A DNA stretch of 64,000 nt from Dioscorea cayenensis subsp. rotundata. Taxonomy: Eukaryota > Streptophyta > Magnoliopsida > Dioscoreales > Dioscoreaceae. The notes below the pieces were generated by a model, which was not told the DNA's origin, searched no databases, and worked only from the letters and a program-made list of their open reading frames with translations. The DNA lies in assembly GCF_009730915.1 (NCBI RefSeq), contig NC_052474.1:5181501-5245500 (forward strand), in the 5' to 3' direction. The first letter of the stretch is position 1, and each line of letters starts with the position of its first letter. The position numbers and the translations under genes are program-made. This document shows positions 12,834 through 25,556 of this stretch, in pieces.

Positions 12834-13110
12834 AGTTCACAATTTTAATTTAAATAAAAAATTAATTGAAGGTTTAGTAATATGATGTTAATTTTCTTTG
12901 TTCTTATTTCATGTTTAATACAACTTAGTTATCCAAGCGTAGGATGGTTGCGCAATCAGATTCGCTATGAAGCGGAGCCTAACTTCCATTGAGATCGAGA
13001 GGCATGATCTGCTTCTGCCGGTGAATAATGAGATTTTAAGGCCCAGTTGGCCTGTTTCAACTCAAACTTTGTTACTTTGATCTTTATCAAACGCAAATGT
13101 AACTGATTAA
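12197..13110. other. upstream region of the zinc-finger gene; TA-rich spacer
   Basis: The first part holds an AAC-type trinucleotide repeat in the probable leader of the minus-strand gene. Two similar short blocks, each ending TTGAGTTCACAATTTT, lie at 12721-12737 and 12831-12846 next to TA/CA repeats, which suggests a small local duplication. No gene is seen. Confidence 0.4.
12793..12830. repeat. TA dinucleotide microsatellite
   Basis: An uninterrupted TA run of about 38 bases. Confidence 0.9.
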
Positions 13111-13112
13111 AA

Positions 13113-13325
13113 AGCGAACGACCGAGTGGTCAATTGGTATTGAATTATTTAAAAAAATTTTACAAATGGTAAAAGTTTGATTTGTCAATAAGAACATATT
13201 TTCTGGAGTGTTACCGGTGCTTGTATAGGGGTGGTTTTGAGCTCACATGTACAAGACCTTTGCCTCTACTTGCTCTTCCCGAAAAGTATGCACATTTAGA
13301 TCGCTCATTTTGATAAAAATAAATA
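13113..13325 (+). mobile_element. tRNA-derived SINE, copy A
   Basis: The head looks tRNA-like. An A-box-like stretch lies at about 13121-13137 (ACCGAGTGGTCAATTGG) and a B-box-like stretch at about 13167-13181 (AAAGTTTGATTTGTC). The body (ATATTTT, then GGGGTGGTTTTGAGC, then CACATGTACAAG) aligns by eye with two other copies in this window, near 55.6 and 61.5 kb. The 3' end is CGCTCATTTTGATAAAAA followed by an A-rich tail. Pol III boxes, body and tail in order support a SINE. Family name is unknown to me. Confidence 0.6.
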
Positions 13326-14403
13326 AATAAAAATATCTAGCTTTTATGCTAAACAAATAAAAAAATAAAAATTTTAAGCTTGAGATTCTAATTAAATAGT
13401 TTTGTTGTGATTGGCGTAATTTTGTTGGTCATTTAGTTTACATTTTGTTGGTTTCTATTTTCTCGTTTGTTGTTTTATTTATTTATTCTTTTTTCACTTT
13501 TAATTAATAATTTATCTATGTAGTTTATCTAATTTTATAAAATAAAAAAATAATAAAATTCTACAAGCATTTGTCAAATTAATTGGAGGCTTGTTTTGCA
13601 CTATCATAAGAAGCTTGGAGTTTTTGGGAGCTTAAACTGGAGAGATAAGGACCCAACAAAGCAATCACCTTCCTTAAGACACATCAAATTTTTTTTGCAG
13701 TGTTTGATTAGGCTCACTCAGTGATGCACCAGGTACTGTAATTTGACTGATCTTTTAGAGATAAACCCCCGCCATATAATTCTAAAGGCCAGAACGAGAA
13801 GTTCTTGCGTAAATTTATGTTCTCTTTCTCCTCGAAGGTTTATACTATATTTTAGTTATATATTATTTATTATTTTCAATTCTGTATTTTTTCTCTGTAA
13901 TATTTGCTACGTGTAACTTGTAACTCTTTTATTTTAATTTAAATGATTTATCTGTTTTTTTCTTTGATATCACAAAAGAATAAGATAGAAATTATTTAAA
14001 TTAACTTAGTAATTATAACCGGAAAAAAGTGGTTTTTAAAATAGCAAAAATTTCAATTCATTACCAGGGATTGGTCAAAAACAGTTGAGATAAAAAGAAA
14101 ATAAAAAACAAATAACAAATAACAACTTCATGAAATCAGGTAAGAGTCTTGCTAAAAAAAACACAGGTAAGAGTCCCAGCTATTTGAATTGTTTCACTTA
14201 TTTAGATGCTATTATTATTTTATTTGATGTTTGGATTTCATTTATAAAGTATAAATCTTAAAAGATGGTTTGTCTTTTTGAAGATTCTATTATCATATAT
14301 GAAAGTTTTATATTCTCAATTATCTCACATTATCTCAGTGCTTAAAATTTGTCTTTAATTAAATATTTCATGAAAACTTTATTCTTCATCTTTTCTTCCT
14401 CCT

Positions 14404-14577
14404 AACAAGATGTGGACAAACCACGTGTTAAAAACAGTACTATGCACAAATATAGAGTTACTATTTTAATACACATATACTCGATCCCATAACAAAATGT
14501 GGACAAACCACGTGTTAAAAACAGTGCCGTGTACAAATATAGAGTTACTATTTTAATGCACATATGCTCCTATTTTG
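14404..14577. repeat. two-copy tandem repeat, 87-bp unit
   Basis: Units 14404-14490 and 14491-14577 share nearly all bases, including ATGTGGACAAACCACGTG and ATATAGAGTTACTATTTTAA, with a few substitutions. Confidence 0.85.
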
Positions 14578-14704
14578 AGTGAATTGAGATTCAAACTTAT
14601 TTTTTTAGTAGGATAAAAACACATTATATAAAGAATCTGATGTCAATAGACCAAAGACGGTTAGCCTTATTATCATCTTTAATGTTTCATAAAAATCTAT
14701 ACTT

Positions 14705-14707
<3 letters not shown>

Positions 14708-14737
<30 letters not shown>
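14708..14737. repeat. TA dinucleotide microsatellite
   Basis: A TA run of about 30 bases. Confidence 0.9.
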
Positions 14738-14739
<2 letters not shown>

Positions 14740-15488
14740 CACTATTAGATCTGATGAGAAAGTAACAATTAATTGAGAAATCAGTGGAGGTTGATGCAGC
14801 CTCCCTAGGCAGACAAGTGCTGATGGTTGAGAGCAGAGATGCCAAAGAGAATTAGTGGTCATAATTTAGATGCCCAAAAAGAAATAACAACTAAGATTTC
14901 AACTGTTCCAACTTCATTGTGAATGACACTGAGATGAGATGGGAGGAGACATGACCTCAAGTGCTACCTTTCAATGTTTTTTCTTGAGATAACGATCAGA
15001 TAAGAAGGAACCAAGGGCTCAAAGCTCAATACCAAAAGCAGCCGACCAGAGACACTCATTCTCTACCAGACCAAATGAATATTCCACAACCTGATTATTA
15101 AAAAAAGCCTGCCTTGCCCAGTCCTTCCTTGCTTCATTAATTAAAGGTAATTAACTAAACATAAATGACTCTAAACTCAAAAATGTTACTTTCTAGACTT
15201 TGGTTTTATGCAGCTAATTAAATTTTTTTTTGGCCCTTGTCTCTTTCGTTGATTCATCTGACATCAATTTGCTCAAAAGAAATTACAACACATATATGCA
15301 TAACTCTCCACTGTTGATAATTAGACATATTAGATTCATCTTCCTTGGCTTATTTATTGATTGGGGTAGTACTGAATTTTATTTTATTTAAATAATTATA
15401 TTCATCTAAATTTAAATTATTTTTTTAAAAACTAATTTAAGATATAGTCGAGAATTGAACTTTCTGCCGTGTAAGCACGAAATTTGAG

Positions 15489-15590
15489 TTGTGAATTCAC
15501 ATCTATTACTAGAGATCTCTCACCACTGTTGTATTCGAATTGTGAATCCACATCTATCACTCAAGATCTCTCGCCACTATTGTATTCGGT
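15489..15590. repeat. two-copy tandem repeat, 51-bp unit
   Basis: Units 15489-15539 and 15540-15590, each beginning TTGTGAAT and ending TTGTATTCG plus 1-2 bases, with about five or six differences. Confidence 0.8.
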
Positions 15591-16439
15591 AAATTATTGG
15601 CTATTTAAAGCATGTTTATTTGACTGTAAGTAGAAAGAAATAATTGAAATGGATTGTTCTCCTTGCTATAACTAAGGAAGTAATATAATTTTTACTTCTT
15701 TTATTTTAATTAAAAATCATTTCAATATTTTTATACAGAAGATATACAATGACTCCAATTTAAGATGTAAACATCAGTGTAACCTTTTGAGCGCCACTCC
15801 AAAAATAATTAAAGAAAAATGTGAAGCATTGAGATAGGTAATGATTCAAACATCAAAACCTTTGATTTATTTTATATGTAGGTTAAAGAAGAAACATGAA
15901 TTAAATAACTAATTCACCACGAAACTTTATAAACGATTAAAACCGTACGAATATTTAATCATTCTTTATCATCCACGTGTAAATCTAAAATAAAAACAAA
16001 TAAATAAATCATCTCAAGTTCTCAATCAATCCCACCATTCACATATAACACCAAAATAAAATAAGACAAAAACCTCTCAATCAATCTCCTATAAAAATTA
16101 TAGTGAAAAGTTCAATAGAAAAAATATAAATTTAAATATTATATTTAGATCATACACCTATTTATTTGTTCATAGTTTAATTTTACAAATTATTGAAAGG
16201 CTTAAAACGATCATATAATTGGCATTTCTTTTTATATGTTTAAGATCTGACATTTCTTTTTCTTTTTTTTTCATAATTCCAAAAAGGAAAACGCATACCC
16301 ATTCAAGGGTTAAAATGAAATCATCCACAACACAGAGAGCCTTATGAACTGGTAACAGAGGGGAGGTAATGTTGAACCGGCCGGAAGGTCAGATCAGATT
16401 ATACAGGAGAGACACATCTTATGGGCCTCTGTAGACAAA

Positions 16440-19400
16440 TCAAAACGCCCTCCTCCGGCTGGCACGCCGTGGAGATCCGAAGCTTGACTCGTTCTCCCGG
16501 CCGTGGCCTTCAGTTTCCAATGACTTGGCCTCCTTCATCAATATAGATAACTGGTTTGATTCAGAAAAAGATAACACTTCTTTATCAGATTAAGACTCTT
16601 AATGGATATACTGAGAAAATCAGGAAAAGGTTGTACACAACTAAAATACCCGAATTTCGTTTTCCTTCAAAGTGTCTTGTAGTGCACTTATCGCCGGGCT
16701 TAAACTGCAAGAGGTTGAATTACATGGTGTCAGTTTTTCCACAAGTGAGGTTTTGTTGGAAAAAAAAAATACAAGCACATTAATTTCTCACCAATATTCC
16801 ATCAACTTGCACAGTGTGGCCTGGTAGGTCGAATTGTGATGAATGAAAGTAAGAGGGTGTATTTTCCCGTCTCTGATCACAAGAGCAAGAATGAACGAAA
16901 ATGGAATGGTAGTAATAAGCCAAAATTGAAAGCATAAGGAGCTGCAAGTTACTGTATATTATGTGAAACAGCTTCTTTATATGCTGCCTGTTCCTCTTTG
17001 AACAATACTTCTTGCAAATCTGTGAATGAGTTTAAAGGATGTTCAAGCTTTAGCAGTGAAGTAGCTGGCACAACTTTGAGTGGTACTTCCTTCCTAACAT
17101 ACTCTGCACCACTGCCAACCAAAGTATGTTAAGTGACAGATACATTAAAAACTCTAACAATTGAATTTATGTCTAGAATATGATCTTGAACAATTATAAT
17201 AGTTTTTAAAATGAACTTTCTCGAATTCTTTAACATTGGATTTAACACCAACAAACAAATCACTTCTTGAACATAGCTTTGTTTCACAAGAAACTAGTGC
17301 AAACCATCAGACATACATACCTCACTTCCAGATTTGATCGGTGCAAAGCTTCCTGCATGCTTGGTGTCATGTCCATAGAATCTGTATCCGCTAATGTGTC
17401 GAATGTGCTATCACCACCATATGCTACAAGAGAATTTCCTCTATCTCTCTGCTTCCCTGAATAATTGACGTCGGAATGAGAATAAGAATCCTCCAATGCT
17501 GAAGATCCTCCCCCAACCTAAACAACAAATGCATCTCTGGTCATACCGCAGCAGGTAAACCTTTGTTTTAATGGAATATGCACACACAAAATTCCCCAGA
17601 ATCAAGATACAACTAAGGCAATCAAAATCTAAACATTATTTAAAAAAAAAAGCCACTGAATCATATTAACATGCACAAATTATCCAAAGTTGTACAGTTC
17701 TAAACTTTTTGGAGACACCATCAAATCAACATCATTCACACACTGTGCAGCCAATATCAAGACTCATAATATAAACGCACAATGTTTAATTACCAGAAGC
17801 AGAGACCAACTAGCATCCTCCTGCACAAACCTTGAATTGTCTATTAGCATCAACCTTCAACAATTAGAATCTAAGCCTGAATTTGTCTTGTGCATCAGAA
17901 TGGAACAAGGAAAGTAGAAGCAGAAAATAAAAGATCAGACTAGAGTTGCAAGCGTTTACTATTTCAAAAGTTTGTTCAATCTTCTCACATACAAACCAAA
18001 ATCACTCAACAATTTATAACAATAACACACCTTTATAGCTTTGGTCTCTCTTGAATCTGCAGTGTCCTGTTCAAAGAATTGAATGAATGAGGAACCCGAC
18101 CTGGGCGTATTCACAGTGGAACTCCGAGATGAATCTACCTCTATGATTGAACTGGTGCTAAAAGGTGTAACATGCATCTCTTTTCCGTTCAGGGATTGAA
18201 ATGCAATGACCTGAATCCTCCCAACCTGAAAAATACATTATTCCCACACTTAGAATGGCGGCAATACTGTTCTAAGTTGCAAACAAGTATAATTGACTAA
18301 GACGAACTTTCTGAGCATCCTCACTAAAGCAAGAAAATATTAGCCCAATGAAACCAGCTTCCAGCAGTTGATACATTGCTTGTGTACGAACATCTGTACA
18401 ATCCATTAGAAATGTAAGTTTTGAGCCTAATCTCATATGGAGAACTTGATTAGAAATTTCTAATTCAAAAATACAGACTATATATAAAACGTAAGGAGTA
18501 TAAAACCAGGGGTTATATGCCATCCATTCAAAATGTGCCTCTGAGAATATAGCCAATAAGAAAAATAATAGACATAATAAAATATACAAAAGAATCAATT
18601 TTTACATGACTGCAACTAAATCCCATATCCCGGTCAAATAATCATAAACAAATAAAAATTCCATAAGCAGCCATATAAATAAGTCATCAAAGCTACAATT
18701 TAAGCCACAATTTCGTAGAAACAGAAGCGATTAAAACTAGCAAACAAAGACACAAGCAGCCATATTGATAAATTATCAAAGCTGTTATTGATAGTTGGAC
18801 CTCAATTGCAATGCAACCACTTTTTCCCTCGGATAGGGTATAGACCATCTAATAGATGCAGTGACACGAAACCGGCATGCATTGAACAAAGTTCTAACGT
18901 ATAAAACCAGGAGAAATGCATTAAACTTTTGAATGTCAATTTCCTATTAACCTCAAGGCTTGTATATTTCATTGGTTAGGTATCTAAAAAGATACTTACA
19001 GTAAATAGGGGGATAGTAAATAAAAAAAAGTGGTGTGTTATCCAGAGACAAGGGGAAATCTCCGCAAAAGCACATTATGTTTTCATCATCATCTACTTAC
19101 CTACATGAGATGGAAGTACAGTGATATGAGGATGAGAGTGGTACCATCCAATCACTCGTGTTGTTCTTCCTGTTGTCAGTGTCATCTTGTGCTAAATAGT
19201 CAAGTTGAAAACTTATAAGATCAAATCAACATACAACAAAATGTAGTTCAAATATAGACAACAGGAAGCGAAAATCATGGATATCTCAGCTTGTGCAGAT
19301 GCTGCAGCCAGCAATTCAGGATTAGTCTCCACTCGGTCTTTGCGACGATCAGACCGCATCTGTGGGGAGGCACCCCAGATTAAAGCAGTTGCATTACCAC

Positions 19401-21292
19401 CATTTGAGTACTGAAAAAGTTTAAAAGTAAATGGCATTAACAAACATGATCAGAAGGGCGGCGCAAAAACCTTTCAATTTTTATAGTATGCTAACTACAT
19501 TGATACAAATAAAAAAGAGCTTTTGGAAAAATAAAATAGAAGTGCATGGCACTATTCAAATTTAAAACTCCCAGTTTAGTCAAGGCAAGAAACAACATAG
19601 ATGAACAAATGAATCTATCCATGAAATGAATATATACATTTAAGTCATATTACAAAATCTGTAACTTCTAAAGATAATGGAAAGAACTATCATGATTGAA
19701 AAGGAATAATGAAACAGCCTCTTTTGGCAAAATCATAGATCAAAATCAAGATTTTATCAACTTGACAATTATATGCATCTGAGAGGGCGTGGGCTCTTCA
19801 CTTATAGTAGCAAAAAGTAAAAACTACATGCACTGAACCCTCTCCAGATCCTACACTTGAAGTATTATCCTTGGGTTTTCTCTTAACCATGTGAGGTTCG
19901 TATGGAAAAGTTATGAAGTTGTCGGCATGGCCAACAAGGCACTTTTTTTTGGTAAAAGTTCGCAAGAGTGAACTAATGACTTTTTGTTCAGAACTGCCAT
20001 TCACATAACTCACGCTTTGCTTGCAAGTTTGCAGTACTAAACTCTTGACAAAGGTAAGTATAATGCTTCATAATACGACAAATACATCATCTTGAAAAGA
20101 ACAAAAACATTGGGTGATTCACACATTGGATTTAGTAAATACCTCTTCCAATCTCTTGCAAAATGTGATCATCATGATTAAGAATGCCAGGTTGCAAACA
20201 CACGAGAAGCCATGTAACGTAACATGAAGTTATCTGGTTCTGGGTTCATGGAAGTTGTATGAATAGGAAGTGAACACAGAACAAACTCTATCTAAAGCTT
20301 GTTATTAGTAAACTTTTTCGGGACTCAGGAAAATTTGTCGGTTCATCTAACTATGCAGTTATGAATGCACCATAAAATACCCGAACAAACTAAATTTCAT
20401 TTTGTTTTCTGTAAATTCATTCCAAAATTAGAGGGCACATGTAATTGAGCTCTTGCCGGAACTCAAGATTGCAAACATCATTAAGAAGAAAGAAACTTTG
20501 CACAGATGTAGTCAATAATAAAGGAAAGGCCATGAAGCAAAGAAGGAATGCACTGAGAAGAAGGATAAAGAAAACTGAGAATTGCAATATGATTCTAGAC
20601 AATCAAATAAAACATAGGCTTTAACCTCTTAAAATGAATTGTGCAGGAGATCATTCAAATGAATGTAAATAATCTAATGAATTCCATGAAAAATTCAAGG
20701 ATTACAATCAGAAGGCCAAGGAATAACGAATTTTGCGCCTCAGAAGCAATTCACATAGAATATACAAACATTACTATGAAAAAAGACTCTATCTTAGAAT
20801 GCATTTCCGCTGTATCTCAGACCGCAATAAATCATCAATTCACAAGAATTCATATATCAGGAAGGTGATCTGATGATCCAACACGAATTAGTAACTATTC
20901 AGCAAATCAGAAACCCAAATTCAACAATCCCAAACTCCAAAAACCTCAATCTTAGTTACAGAGAAGGAAGAAACCATGCTACAAGATCGCAAACCACAAC
21001 AAAGCCAACTCCGAGAACAAGAAACCGAACCAAAATCCAAACTTTCACCCGATTCCCACTCCATTTCTGGCAATACCAACCAAGAAACAAATGAAATCTA
21101 TCTAAATTCCCTATGATTTTCCAATTGAGGAAAAACCAAGGTTAGATAAGAGAAAGGGGGAAAAACAGGAAGTGGTCGTACTTTAATGTCCCCGAGGAGA
21201 AGTCCCATGATCTCCTCGGTCTCGGTGCTCAATGCGTGGGTGAGGCAAGTGAGCCAGACCTCCTCCGACATCTTCACGCCCGTCAACGACAT
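16440..21292 (-). CDS. BRCC36A: BRCC36-like K63-specific deubiquitinase (JAMM/MPN+ protease)
   Basis: Ten exons on the minus strand: 21292-21182, 19410-19285, 19188-19101, 18393-18308, 18225-18031, 17517-17321, 17111-16953, 16872-16792, 16704-16650 and 16550-16440. All phases join, giving 402 residues, close to the Arabidopsis protein as I remember it. The MPN domain starts at once (MSLTGVKMSEEVWL). The zinc-binding JAMM motif is complete: Glu in TETEEIMG, then HSHP with His96 and His98, Ser106 and Asp109. The C-terminal half has the family landmarks GAEYVRKEVPL and HPLTFIHH. In the known family the enzyme removes Lys63-linked ubiquitin as part of BRCA1-A/BRISC-type complexes and acts in DNA repair. 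Intron 2 has AT-AC ends (listed separately). Intron 1 is the longest (1771 bp). The start is fixed by the conserved N-terminus. Confidence 0.94.
19189..19284 (-). other. U12-type AT-AC intron in the BRCC36-like gene
   Basis: Between exons 2 and 3 no GT-AG pair restores the protein, but AT-AC ends do. The donor reads ATATCCATGA, close to the minor-spliceosome consensus ATATCCTT. A CTTGAC branch-site-like motif (consensus CTTRAC) lies about 12 bases before the acceptor, which ends TTTAGCAC. Joining there gives AQAE followed by KMTLTTGRTT, as expected for the family. The intron is 96 bp. Confidence 0.85.
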
Positions 21293-24200
21293 GGCTCCCT
21301 TCCCTCTCGAACAGGCGGAGCGAGGGAGGACGAAGGGAGAGAGAGAGAAAGAGAGAGAGTTCAGGGTTTGAGGGTTTGGAGGTTTGGCTTCTTCGCTGGA
21401 TTTGTTCCCTGGCGAGAGCGTCCCCCAACTTGGTCACGTGAGTCTCCCTCGTGACTCAACCCAATTTAAATTATTATTTTTTCTTTTTCTTTTTTTTAAC
21501 AAACGAAGATTAAAAACGAAAGGTTTTGTAAAGTAAAGTAAAGTAGGTAAATCAAAGTAAAATAATGTAAAATGTAATTTTAAGTTATATCTTGTTTGGA
21601 TTATAAATGAGATAAATGAAGGTTATCAAATCTTGTAGTGTTTGGATTGAGGGTAATAGAATGTAAGGTTTTATATGAAAATTATTAAAATACCCATGAA
21701 ACTATAAATTGTATTTTATGCTAATTTTATACATACAATATTATTTTTGTTAATTAAATATTTTTATTTAAAAATTACTACTTATTTTATTTTTTACAAA
21801 CATCAAATCTAATTTGTTATATGGGGCATGCATATAATTACTTAATTACAAAACCTTCATTTACCTCCTTCCAAGCAAGTATTTAGGAACATCTATAGAT
21901 TTAAGGTTTAATATATATAACATTCTATGCTTTCATCTTACATAAACTTTCAAACTAGATTTTACGGTATTTTTGAAATAAATATTTCACATAAATAACT
22001 CATTATTAAGAATTGACAAAGAGAGAAAAATGGTCTTTTTTTTACTTGTTTTACTTTAGTTTTTTTTTGTTTTATTTATTAATTTAAAAAATTTGTGCAT
22101 TATTAAAAAAAAATTAAAATTTATCTTTATATTTAATATATTTTTTTACAACTTGTAATAAATTATATTCAACTAAATATTTTTTTAAAACATATTTTAA
22201 ATAAAAATAAACTTAGATAGTTAATATAATTTTTTATAAAATTTAGATTGTCAATTAACTTAAATTGTTTTTCTTAATCAATGTGAATTAGGTAAAATAA
22301 ACAAATAAAACAAGGTTGGAGGGAGTAATAGTTATTATTTTTATTCTTTTTTAGTATTAACTCATTTATATCTATTTTTGAATAATGTTGTAAAAGTGCA
22401 ATTAAGATGACAATGTTATAAAGCTTTTCTTTGCTTTTTTAGCTTCTAGTGTTGGTGGACTATCTTACCTTTCAATATTGGCCTGCATCGAAGATAATGT
22501 TTTTAGATTCAACTTGAGTCTCCTAATTGAAAACGTAAGGAGTTCTCAACATTATATTTCAGTGAAGCAATAACTTTAGGATATATGGGATCTCTTGGAC
22601 ATACCAATATATGAGAACACAAATACAAGACACAATAGGGTACATATTTACAAAAGTAACATTAAAGAGTAAAGAGAGTAAAAAGAAAAGAAAAGAAAAA
22701 AAAAATTTGTAAGTGAAATGCGGTTATTGTGTTTTAACCGAATATTCCAACAAATAGTTCTAATTAATAGATTCCCTAAATTATGTAGTCTACAATCACT
22801 ATGATTCACAAGTAAGACTTAAATTTCATTGAGATCAAATGGGAGATTAACGAGATGGAAAATTTATCAAAAATGTTTCTAAATGCGGGAAGCAAAAAAA
22901 AAACAATTAAGGAGAAAGTGATCCATTGTTTCTCTTGCAAGAGAGTTGAGTATGCATGTTTTACTTAAAAAGATATTGGATACTTTTCTACTTAAAAAAG
23001 ATATGAGACACCTTTATTTATAATAAAACTCACTATGGATGCCATATATTTGAAATTGATTATATTCATTTATCATAGTCTAACGAGGAAAGTTGAAACA
23101 ACTATCATAAGTTTTGAAGGATCTAAAATTTAACTAAAACGAAACCTCATATTTTTTATTTAAATAAAGTGAATAAACCACAACAAACCACATTGAATGA
23201 AGCTTCAATGTCAATGAGAAAAATACCATATATATATATATATATATATAACGAGGGCATAATAAAAATGAAATCAAATGTATTATAAAAATATTTTGTA
23301 TTTTCTCAGTTCCACGTCATTGTTATTTAGCAAGATGCCAATGGCTCTTGTTCCCCGAGTGATGCTCATATTTTTTATTTCAGTGAATTATAATTTATTG
23401 ACTTTATTAAGAAACTCATTATATTAAATTTTTATTTCACTTCTCTCAGTTTTCCTTTATATTTCCCTTTCAATTTCAGCTATCATTAATTAATACCAAT
23501 GGGTTTAAATTCCATTTAATTCCTAAGACCCACCAAAAGCAACTTCAATCAAGATTTAATTTTAATTTTTTTATACTTATTAATTTTAAAATTAATTTAA
23601 AAAATTTCTCTCTATTTTTGAATCAAGTCATCTAATTCTGTGAAGTATTAAAAACAAAATGGCTCATGACATGACTCCTAAGTCCGACTTAGCAAAAACG
23701 TTAAAGTGATCATTTATACCTCCAAGGAGAGCAAACTTCTGGTTTCCTTATCACCGTTTTATTTGGTGATATTTTTTTGTGTGTTTTTTCTATTTGTTCT
23801 TCGTGTTTTAACTTTAGTCTATCCACCTTTAATGGATTTGTTCCAAATATTTATTCTCCTATTTTATCACTGTTTTTCTCATTTGGTTTGTTTATAGTTT
23901 TTTCTATACCACTTGCTTTCTTTTAATAAAATTATAATTTTTCCATTTTTTTTAACATTTGAATCAAACAAATTACAACTCAAACACAAATAAAAACTTG
24001 TAGCAGTCAATTGATTTTAAAACATTTGAAAACTTGTATAATTAAAAAAAAATTTTGATTTATAAAAAAAACATGTAAATTCTCACAGGAATCTATTTTT
24101 CTAAACAACCAAAATTTCTCAATCCATTCCATTACTTGTTTGATATTTTCCTTCCCCTTTTTTGTTTTATTTTATTTTATAAGAATACAGCATGCAAGCA

Positions 24201-25495
24201 TGTCAAGTAAGTATCCAAATTCATATGTATATTTTTCATTGACGTGAATAATAACATAATAAACACATTGAAAAAAGGTTTTTTTAGTTGTCACGGCTTG
24301 ACAGCATTACAAGAATATCCGCCATGAAATGTATCATGAATATCTACATTCAAATACCAGTTTTGCCCCTCATACTCTTTTTATTCTTTTTATATTTATA
24401 CATATCATTAAACAAATAATTGATTAACAGAATTAGTATTGGTAGAGAGTCTAGAGACGTGTCAATTTATGTTTATGGGATGCATTGGCTTCACAAGCTT
24501 CTTCGGAAGCTTGTCCCCTATATTGTAAATACGTTTTTTTTAATTCAAATTCACATAAAATAAGTCGGGAAAAAAATTAATTAGTTAGAAACAAAACTTT
24601 TTAGTTTTACATTTTTTTAATAAATATGGGCAAACTGTGAATTTTCAATCTCCGGAACCTTTGACATTTGAATTGTGAGAAATAAATTACTATTTTCCTA
24701 TTGCAATTTTATTTTTTTATTTTAAAAAATATATAAACCAAAAGTCAAAAATATAAAATATAATTTTCTATAGCCTCAAATAATTTAATCATGTAAAAGG
24801 CATTGGTTAAATTAATCAAATATGAATATTTTTAAATAAAAAATACTTTTAAAAAAAATATATCTAGAAACGGTTATTAATTATGATTTCATTATTAATA
24901 TTAATTAGTTGAGCTTTTATAAAATATGTTTTAAAGTAAGCCATATTAATAATTTAATCATTATCCAACACAAAATAGATATATGTTGTTATTAAAAAAA
25001 AACAGAGATATCTGTATTTATATTTATATTTTTTGAAAAAAGTGGTAAACTAATTAAATTGTTATTATTTCTCTTTAAAACATATATTTTCAAAAAAAAT
25101 TCTGTTCAAAATACCCACAGTTGATTAATATTAATGAATTTAATGAATTAAGCATAATAAAACACAGACCACCAGGTTAACAAATTATATAACTTCATTA
25201 AAATATTAAAATTAGTACTTAAAACAATAACCAGCGTCACGTGAGTCCAACGTGATCGAATCTAACCATAGAAGTACACCTGAAGATTTGATCATCAAGA
25301 TCTGAAATCGGGCCATCGTTAATGAACGGCCACGATTCTTCAAAGTTCCTAAGAAGGGTATTCTCGTTAATATAGAAAAGGATAAGGTTAAAAGTGGATT
25401 TTTGTCATTAGATTCCAACCCTATAAATATCAACAGAAGTAGCTCCCTACCTCGCTTTCTTTCTCGTTTGCTCACGAGATTCATCCTTTCTCTTC
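21293..25495. other. AT-rich intergenic spacer
   Basis: The first about 150 bases are the likely leader and promoter of the minus-strand BRCC36-like gene; the minus strand there has AAACCCTGAA and AAACCCTCAAACC, telo-box-like motifs common near plant transcription starts. The rest is very AT-rich. Apart from a MITE-like repeat near 21.6 kb and a short TA run at 23230-23251, I see nothing coding. Confidence 0.5.
21516..21878. mobile_element. MITE-like inverted-repeat element
   Basis: The ends are imperfect inverted repeats. The left end has GAAAGGTTTTGTAA at about 21518-21531, and the right end has TTACAAAACCTTC at about 21846-21858. A second pair is inside: TTTGGATTATAAATGAGATA near 21596-21615 against a reverse match near 21850-21875. 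There is no coding content. I could not settle a target-site duplication, so the superfamily is open. Confidence 0.4.
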
Positions 25496-25547
25496 CTCTT
25501 CTTCTTCTTCTTCTTCTTCTTCTTCTCTCTCTCTCTCTCTCTCTCTG
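25496..25547. repeat. CTT/CT pyrimidine repeat in kinase gene leader
   Basis: A run of CTT units followed by a run of CT units, ending about 10 bases before the kinase ATG. Such tracts (GAGA/CT-type) are common in plant core promoters and leaders. Being a microsatellite, it is likely variable in length. Confidence 0.85.
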
Positions 25548-25556
25548 GTTTCCGCC

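Larger units (their letters stand above)
13330..16439. other. intergenic spacer with short tandem repeats
   Basis: No gene is recognised. It holds two small tandem duplications and a TA microsatellite, listed separately. A less AT-rich stretch at about 14780-15150 could be a degenerate gene or element fragment, but I found no family signature on either strand. Confidence 0.4.

Noticed and set aside
13100-13190. A tRNA gene suggested by A- and B-box-like motifs
   Set aside because: No acceptor stem or cloverleaf could be folded, and the same body recurs elsewhere with a poly-A end, so it is a SINE head.
16953-17111. An early stop in the BRCC36-like gene just after the AYKEAVSHNIQ reading
   Set aside because: The stop is in an intron: a GTAACT donor precedes it and the downstream exons restore the conserved C-terminus in phase.
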